This document shows positions 60,501 through 64,000 of a stretch of 64,000 nucleotides of DNA, piece by piece. Each line of letters opens with the position of its first letter. Position 1 is the stretch's first letter. The stretch is taken from the NCBI GenBank assembly GCA_963854835.1, contig OY978526.1:37734501-37798500 (forward strand), written 5' to 3'. A program made the translations under genes and the position numbers. Below the pieces are notes generated by a model. The model had not been told where the DNA came from, ran no database searches, and saw nothing but the letters and a program-made list of their open reading frames with translations. The stretch comes from Megamerina dolium. Taxonomy: Eukaryota > Arthropoda > Insecta > Diptera > Megamerinidae.

Positions 60501-62575
60501 TTGGCCGATGGTCGCCACGTAGAGGACCCCCATTGAATAATGAAGGTGCCATCACATAGCACGCAAAACACACATGACGTCCAGTGAGTTGCCTTGCGAT
60601 AAGTTAAACAAGGATTACGGTAGCCCCACCCGGTTGAGGCAGTTAGACACGTTACCTTGCGAAAACACCACAAGACCACCTCATTTTTATTAATCAAAAT
60701 TTTTCAAAAGACGTTTAATCACACAGCCCTAATTCTAACACCTAGTGTCGTTTTATTACAGTTTTTGACATTCTTGAAATGATATCCAACGAATGATCGA
60801 AAATTATATGAGGAGTAACTTGGAAAAACGTCATGAATCCATTTTTCGGTGATCTTGTTTTATTACTATCTAAATGTATATTGAAAAATGAAAATAAATT
60901 TGTTTTTGGAGAATAAAATTCATCGTAAAAACAAAATTTTGCCGCAAAGTTAGAAAAACCAAGAGTAAAAAATGTATTTTCTCACCAACACAGGTTTAGT
61001 AACATATTTGAAAAATCAAGCTTAAGTTAGGTTGAAGCTGCTGTCCACTTACGTGGGCCAAGCATGGCGCAATTACCTTAGGAACCAACCCAAGCTTCCA
61101 GTAAAGCGTAAAATATTGCCGAGCTGACAGAGAAAGAGAGCTCTGTTATGTATAAAGTGACTCCCCAGGTGAATCATCCTGCGTCGAGCTAGTACCGGCA
61201 GCTACGGCAGTAGTCAGGTGCCGCGATGCCCAGCCTATTTGCCTACTTATCAAGCCACCAGCATACCAACCGCATGTCTGTTAAGCGCTAGCTGCTCTTT
61301 TGTTCGATTTAGGTTCAGTTAAAAAAGACAAAGCATATAAATATTTTAAAAAAATTCAATTACATACGGATTTGCAATAAATTCGGTTTTTTCGCCCAGT
61401 CGTTCATATTTGTGTTCATATTTTCGAAATTAATTTTAACAAAGTAATCGTATTTCCACACCAATATGTAATTGTGTTACTAATGCACAAAAATAATGGT
61501 GATAGTTACAATGTGTCGTAACAAAACGTGATCATTCTAAATTTCAAATCCTTCTATGTAGCACATTCATTAATATTAGCTTACGTAATATAAAATTTGA
61601 TGTAAAACGTGACTATCTAATAACGACATATTGCTACGGAAATAAAATTAACTAAAATGGATTTATTATGTTTTGTAAAGGTACATGCGTATGTTTTATA
61701 TTTTTTTAGAAGTAATACTATTTTGCAGAAACTTTTTACAAAAATTTGTGAATTTTACAAGCACTCAAACGTCATTGATCGCAAATATTAACTCCAGTAG
61801 CTTTGAATATTTTAATGCCCTATTTACTCTAATTTTCACTTAAAAGTAAAAACTTTTTTAATACTACCCTTTGAATAATATTCTATAATTGTGGCTCAAT
61901 GTGTAAGATTTAAAGAAGTATGTACATATATCGTAGGTATATACGTATCATGTATAAGATTAAATATATTAAGGTAAGGTTACTCGCGTTGCACTTCTGA
62001 TAAAAACATCCATTTATATGAAAAGTTAATGACGTGAAAATAAACTGTAACAACACTGCACATTTGAACACTCTCCTCACACTTTATACATTTTATATAT
62101 TATCATATATTATGGCCATTTTTGGGCTTTCAATAAAATCAAAAAAACGTACAAAAAAAAACACTCAGAAAGGAATATACCCATGAACATGAAATAAACA
62201 TGGAACACCGTATTTTAACTGAATTCGCACGAAAAAAAAAATCACGTGAAATTTGTAGTAATTCAATACAAAAATGTGGTAGCTACATACGTACATGTAT
62301 GTATGCATAAGAACTCGATAGCAATTTATTGTATTTTTTTTTTTATTTCAATTAATTTTTACAATTTTCATAATTCTTTTGTCGCGCAATGGAAAATCGT
62401 AGCTTTTAACGGTTTCTAGTTGAATATATATTTCTGTCAGCTGCAAGAGTTCACATTCAACTAAAATCCATTCACAAATCTCGATCAATGCAAGTTTAGT
62501 TAATGAATGGAAATTACCTGGAAACAGTATTAAAACTGCACTGTACAATAAAATCCAATGCTTGCTTGTCGTCAT
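51533..62575 (-). CDS. Secreted alpha-carbonic anhydrase
   Basis: Hydrates CO2 to bicarbonate outside the cell. Seven minus exons: 62518-62575, 57787-57899, 55695-55785, 55305-55576, 55006-55156, 51782-51861 and 51533-51709; 942 nt, 313 residues; all phases agree. Exon 1 encodes the signal peptide (KHWILLYSAVLILFP). Next come FGYSEPNQRRWAKHHGHC and QSPIAVHSAK, the family N-terminal landmarks. The proton-shuttle His lies in NNGHT (His86). Zinc ligands are His124 and His126 (IHFHWG) and His149 (EMHIVH); Glu136 lies in GSEH; the active-site Thr is in SLTTPPCSE. All catalytic residues are therefore present. The C-terminus ends MKWDWFH with no GPI-type hydrophobic tail, so a soluble secreted enzyme is likely. 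Introns 1 and 5 contain transposon relics. A polyadenylation motif AATAAA lies near 51309 (minus). Confidence 0.93.
52060..53075 (-). pseudogene. Mariner transposase (DD34D type), degraded
   Basis: Lies in intron 5 of the carbonic anhydrase gene. The N-terminal part is nearly intact (NRGRSSFADEFREDRPKS, QDRHVTYREIEASL, KKIYSRWIPHNL). The central part is frameshifted (WVFQDEPNPTK remains), and the C-terminal part keeps HYDNASSYTSRQ, then HPPYSPDLASNDFFLFPNIK with 34 residues between the two Asp. Several frame changes make it non-functional. Clean inverted repeats were not found. Confidence 0.88.
53380..53456 (+). repeat. tRNA-like block (second SINE type?)
   Basis: TGAGCGCAGTGTGTTAGTGC resembles an A box and AAGTTCGAATCAC a B box, about 45 bp apart. 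The surrounding sequence does not match the main SINE body. Possibly a decayed SINE head or tRNA pseudogene. Confidence 0.4.
53780..54600 (-). pseudogene. Mariner transposase, second degraded copy
   Basis: Distinct from the copy at 52060 and similar to irritans-type mariners. Blocks from the N-terminus: SGNFDVKGAR (54294-54482), VTEKVDEILKLVEQD, then ITGNEKWIEYDN (first Asp decayed), and TEHGWEVLVHTPYSPELASSDYHLF (the last Asp region). A repeated CGAGGT run (54416-54435) expands an Arg/Pro stretch inside the N-terminal domain. Many frame changes. It lies in intron 5 of the carbonic anhydrase gene. Confidence 0.8.
55786..57786. other. Intron 2 of the carbonic anhydrase gene
   Basis: AT-rich, 2 kb. 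Open frames such as 56346-56660 have no domain. No bounded mobile element was recognised. Confidence 0.55.
58430..58830. other. Unrecognised GC-richer patch in carbonic anhydrase intron 1
   Basis: A plus open frame (58527-58829, 100 codons) with several hydrophobic stretches exists, but no motif was recognised and no splice context supports an exon. It may belong to the LINE relic to its right. Confidence 0.35.
59145..60700 (-). mobile_element. RTE-type LINE relic (endonuclease part)
   Basis: Minus-strand pieces in order: ANEIRTMIYGYE (60166-60354) with GCGFVVSKSL, the N-terminal apurinic-type endonuclease; text resembling INAHAPTEEKDE and NKILHKDLNARVGNEGTL near 60000; IDNVMIDGRHASSMMDVKSI then RGANINSDHYLVAAK (59524-59830), the endonuclease SDH motif; and a linker region (59145-59468). 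Several stops and frameshifts. This sequence type is often mislabelled 'craniofacial development protein 2-like' in insect annotations. It lies within intron 1 of the carbonic anhydrase gene. Confidence 0.75.
60717..60732. repeat. Lone hAT-like MITE end
   Basis: AATCACACAGCCCTAA matches the right end of the MITE at 20187-20460. No partner end was found nearby, so the element is truncated. Confidence 0.5.
61030..61315. other. Unrecognised GC-rich patch
   Basis: Composition is notably GC-rich (CAGCTACGGCAGTAGTCAGG and similar). No open frame or known motif was recognised. Possibly the untranslated region of a LINE. Confidence 0.35.
61316..62517. other. Remainder of carbonic anhydrase intron 1
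   Basis: AT-rich sequence with no recognised exon, RNA gene or bounded repeat. Confidence 0.5.
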
Positions 62576-63416
62576 TTAGTTCCTCAATTGATATTATTAA
62601 CGATTACCGATTTCGTTGAATATTTCATAATCTTGTGATCGCAACCAAAACAAAAACTGAAGGAAACATGGAAACTAAAAATGGCACTAGTCACACTTGT
62701 CGCAATTAACTGAATAGTTTTCACTCAAATAATGTGCAGCACCACACTACGTACGTATGCATGTATGTAGGTACTACATAAACGTGTACAAAAAAAAACT
62801 GTTAAGAACTGAGCGTTACTGCAGTACAAATATGATAACTCTCTCCCTCTATCCACTTTCGAAGTGATAAGACGACCGAAGTAAGTATTTCTAGACAAAG
62901 TTAAGTCCCAATGCGACTTGAATTGATCGTCCGAACGAATGATTAGTTTGTCAGCTGGACTACAGCGGTAGCAACACTTAGCATTTGCAAACAAGTCCGA
63001 TGAGCTGTAGAAATTAAGTCATAAAAAATATGATACATGAATATGTTCTCACCATATAACTAATTTGAAAAACAAACAAAATTTTTATGATTATTGTCAT
63101 AATGGGATATCAGAAGCGGTAGTTCGACTGCTCTGAAAACTTTCAGAACCCGCCACATGCATACACGATATGTTTCTATATATAGTACAGATATAGGCAC
63201 TAATTAAATGTAAACACAAGTGTGTGCACAAATGAATAAAGTGTGATTTTTTATCGTAATCATTTATTATGACAGAAACAATAAGTTTATTATGATTTCA
63301 TGTTTTGCATACTAGTTGCAATAAGCTGGACGCATCATAACTTCATGTCACCAATGAATTTTGTACTTATCATATCATATTACTTATCTCGTCAATAAAG
63401 CTTTAAAGGATTATTA
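62576..63416. other. Upstream region of the carbonic anhydrase gene
   Basis: Contains the 5' UTR and promoter by position. No convincing TATA box was identified. An open frame at 62725-62994 lacks any recognisable domain. Confidence 0.45.
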
Positions 63417-63777
63417 AATAAAATAAATATGTGGCACTTAAAGCCCCAAAGGGCTCATTGGCCGAGCTTCTCTTCCATTACTGTTGTGCGTCTTAAATTT
63501 TGGACAATATTGGAAGGGACCTACTTATTTTAGCCTGTTCCGAACGGCAGAACACTTGTGACATCAGTTTTTCTGAGCTTTGTCACAGAGTTCTTTAAGA
63601 AGCTTTTTCATGGCAAGTTGTTACTGTCGGAAGAATTGCCAATTGCTTACCGACAGGTGGGTACCGTTCGAAAGAAAAATCTTATCGATATTAAATATGT
63701 TATGCATCAGCCGGGAATTGAACCACGACCTACAGATCAGAAGGCGAACACACTAACCATTGAGCTACGGCACCCAC
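63417..63777 (-). mobile_element. tRNA-derived SINE, complete copy with target duplication
   Basis: Minus copy: tail AATAAATATGTGGCACTTAA, body, head with inverted A box CCATTGAGCTACGGC and B box GGAATTGAACC. AGGATTATTA is duplicated at 63407-63416 and 63778-63787. Sequence is close to the copies at 18962 and 50888, so the family moved relatively recently. Confidence 0.92.
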
Positions 63778-64000
63778 AGGATTATTATCATTCTCTTATT
63801 GAAAACTTTTAGTTTAGCGTCTGACATGTAAGAGAAATTCGCAAAAACATTCGGAGTTTTTCAATGGCATCATATTACAAATATGGCAATTTTACTTTAA
63901 TTCATCAGCAAATAATACAGTCAGTTGAAACTTCTATTGCTATTGCTATTGGCAAAAGTTTAATTTGTATTCAAAATACATAAATAAGAAATTATAAAAA
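63778..64000. other. Right edge of the window
   Basis: Starts with the SINE target repeat (63778-63787). AT-rich; nothing else seen. Confidence 0.5.

Overview
The window looks like nuclear DNA of a higher dipteran, most likely a tephritid fruit fly. It is AT-rich with short introns, many (TA)n and TATG microsatellites, insect-specific gene families (an RR-1 cuticle protein and takeout/JHBP-like proteins), and a dense load of mariner/Tc1, hAT-like, SINE, LINE and Ty3/Gypsy elements. The species is an inference; no single feature proves it.

Nine host genes were reconstructed exon by exon with consistent splice phases. From left to right they are: an RR-1 cuticle protein (minus, 2404-4971); a polycystin-2-like TRPP channel of 694 codons in seven exons (minus, 10182-12724); two divergent pairs of takeout/JHBP-like genes (minus 15270-16335 with plus 17436-18490, and minus 23297-25035 with plus 26395-27408); two further takeout/JHBP-like genes of a second subfamily (plus 33251-34342 and plus 49106-50721); and a secreted alpha-carbonic anhydrase in seven exons over 11 kb (minus, 51533-62575). 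The six JHBP-like genes share one intron-phase pattern (1,1,2,1), so they form one local family. The two divergent pairs match in gene order, exon lengths and flanking sequence, which indicates duplication of the pair as a unit.

Mobile DNA fills most of the rest. A full-length Ty3/Gypsy retrotransposon lies at 38235-44078, with two 438-bp LTRs, an ATAC target duplication, intact gag and pol, and a textbook -1 frameshift signal at the gag/pol junction. Two Tc1-like elements with doubled (IR/DR) inverted repeats are present: 6651-8270, dead and lying between TA microsatellites, and 44415-46065, with an intact DD34E transposase. Several mariner relics, a nonautonomous mariner-type element inside a JHBP intron, hAT-like MITEs (one only 71 bp), a long-inverted-repeat element, LINE relics and at least seven copies of one tRNA-derived SINE complete the picture. 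The region 36155-38058 is an unnamed repeat with hairpin ends and an internal tandem array of about 298 bp.

The protein-level roles point to extracellular and sensory or reproductive functions: cuticle, small-hydrophobic-ligand carriers, CO2/bicarbonate chemistry and a TRPP channel. Nothing in the sequence shows that the genes act in one pathway. No wholly new defence or metabolic system was found. The most interesting signals are the frameshift element, the duplicated divergent JHBP pair and the potentially active transposons.
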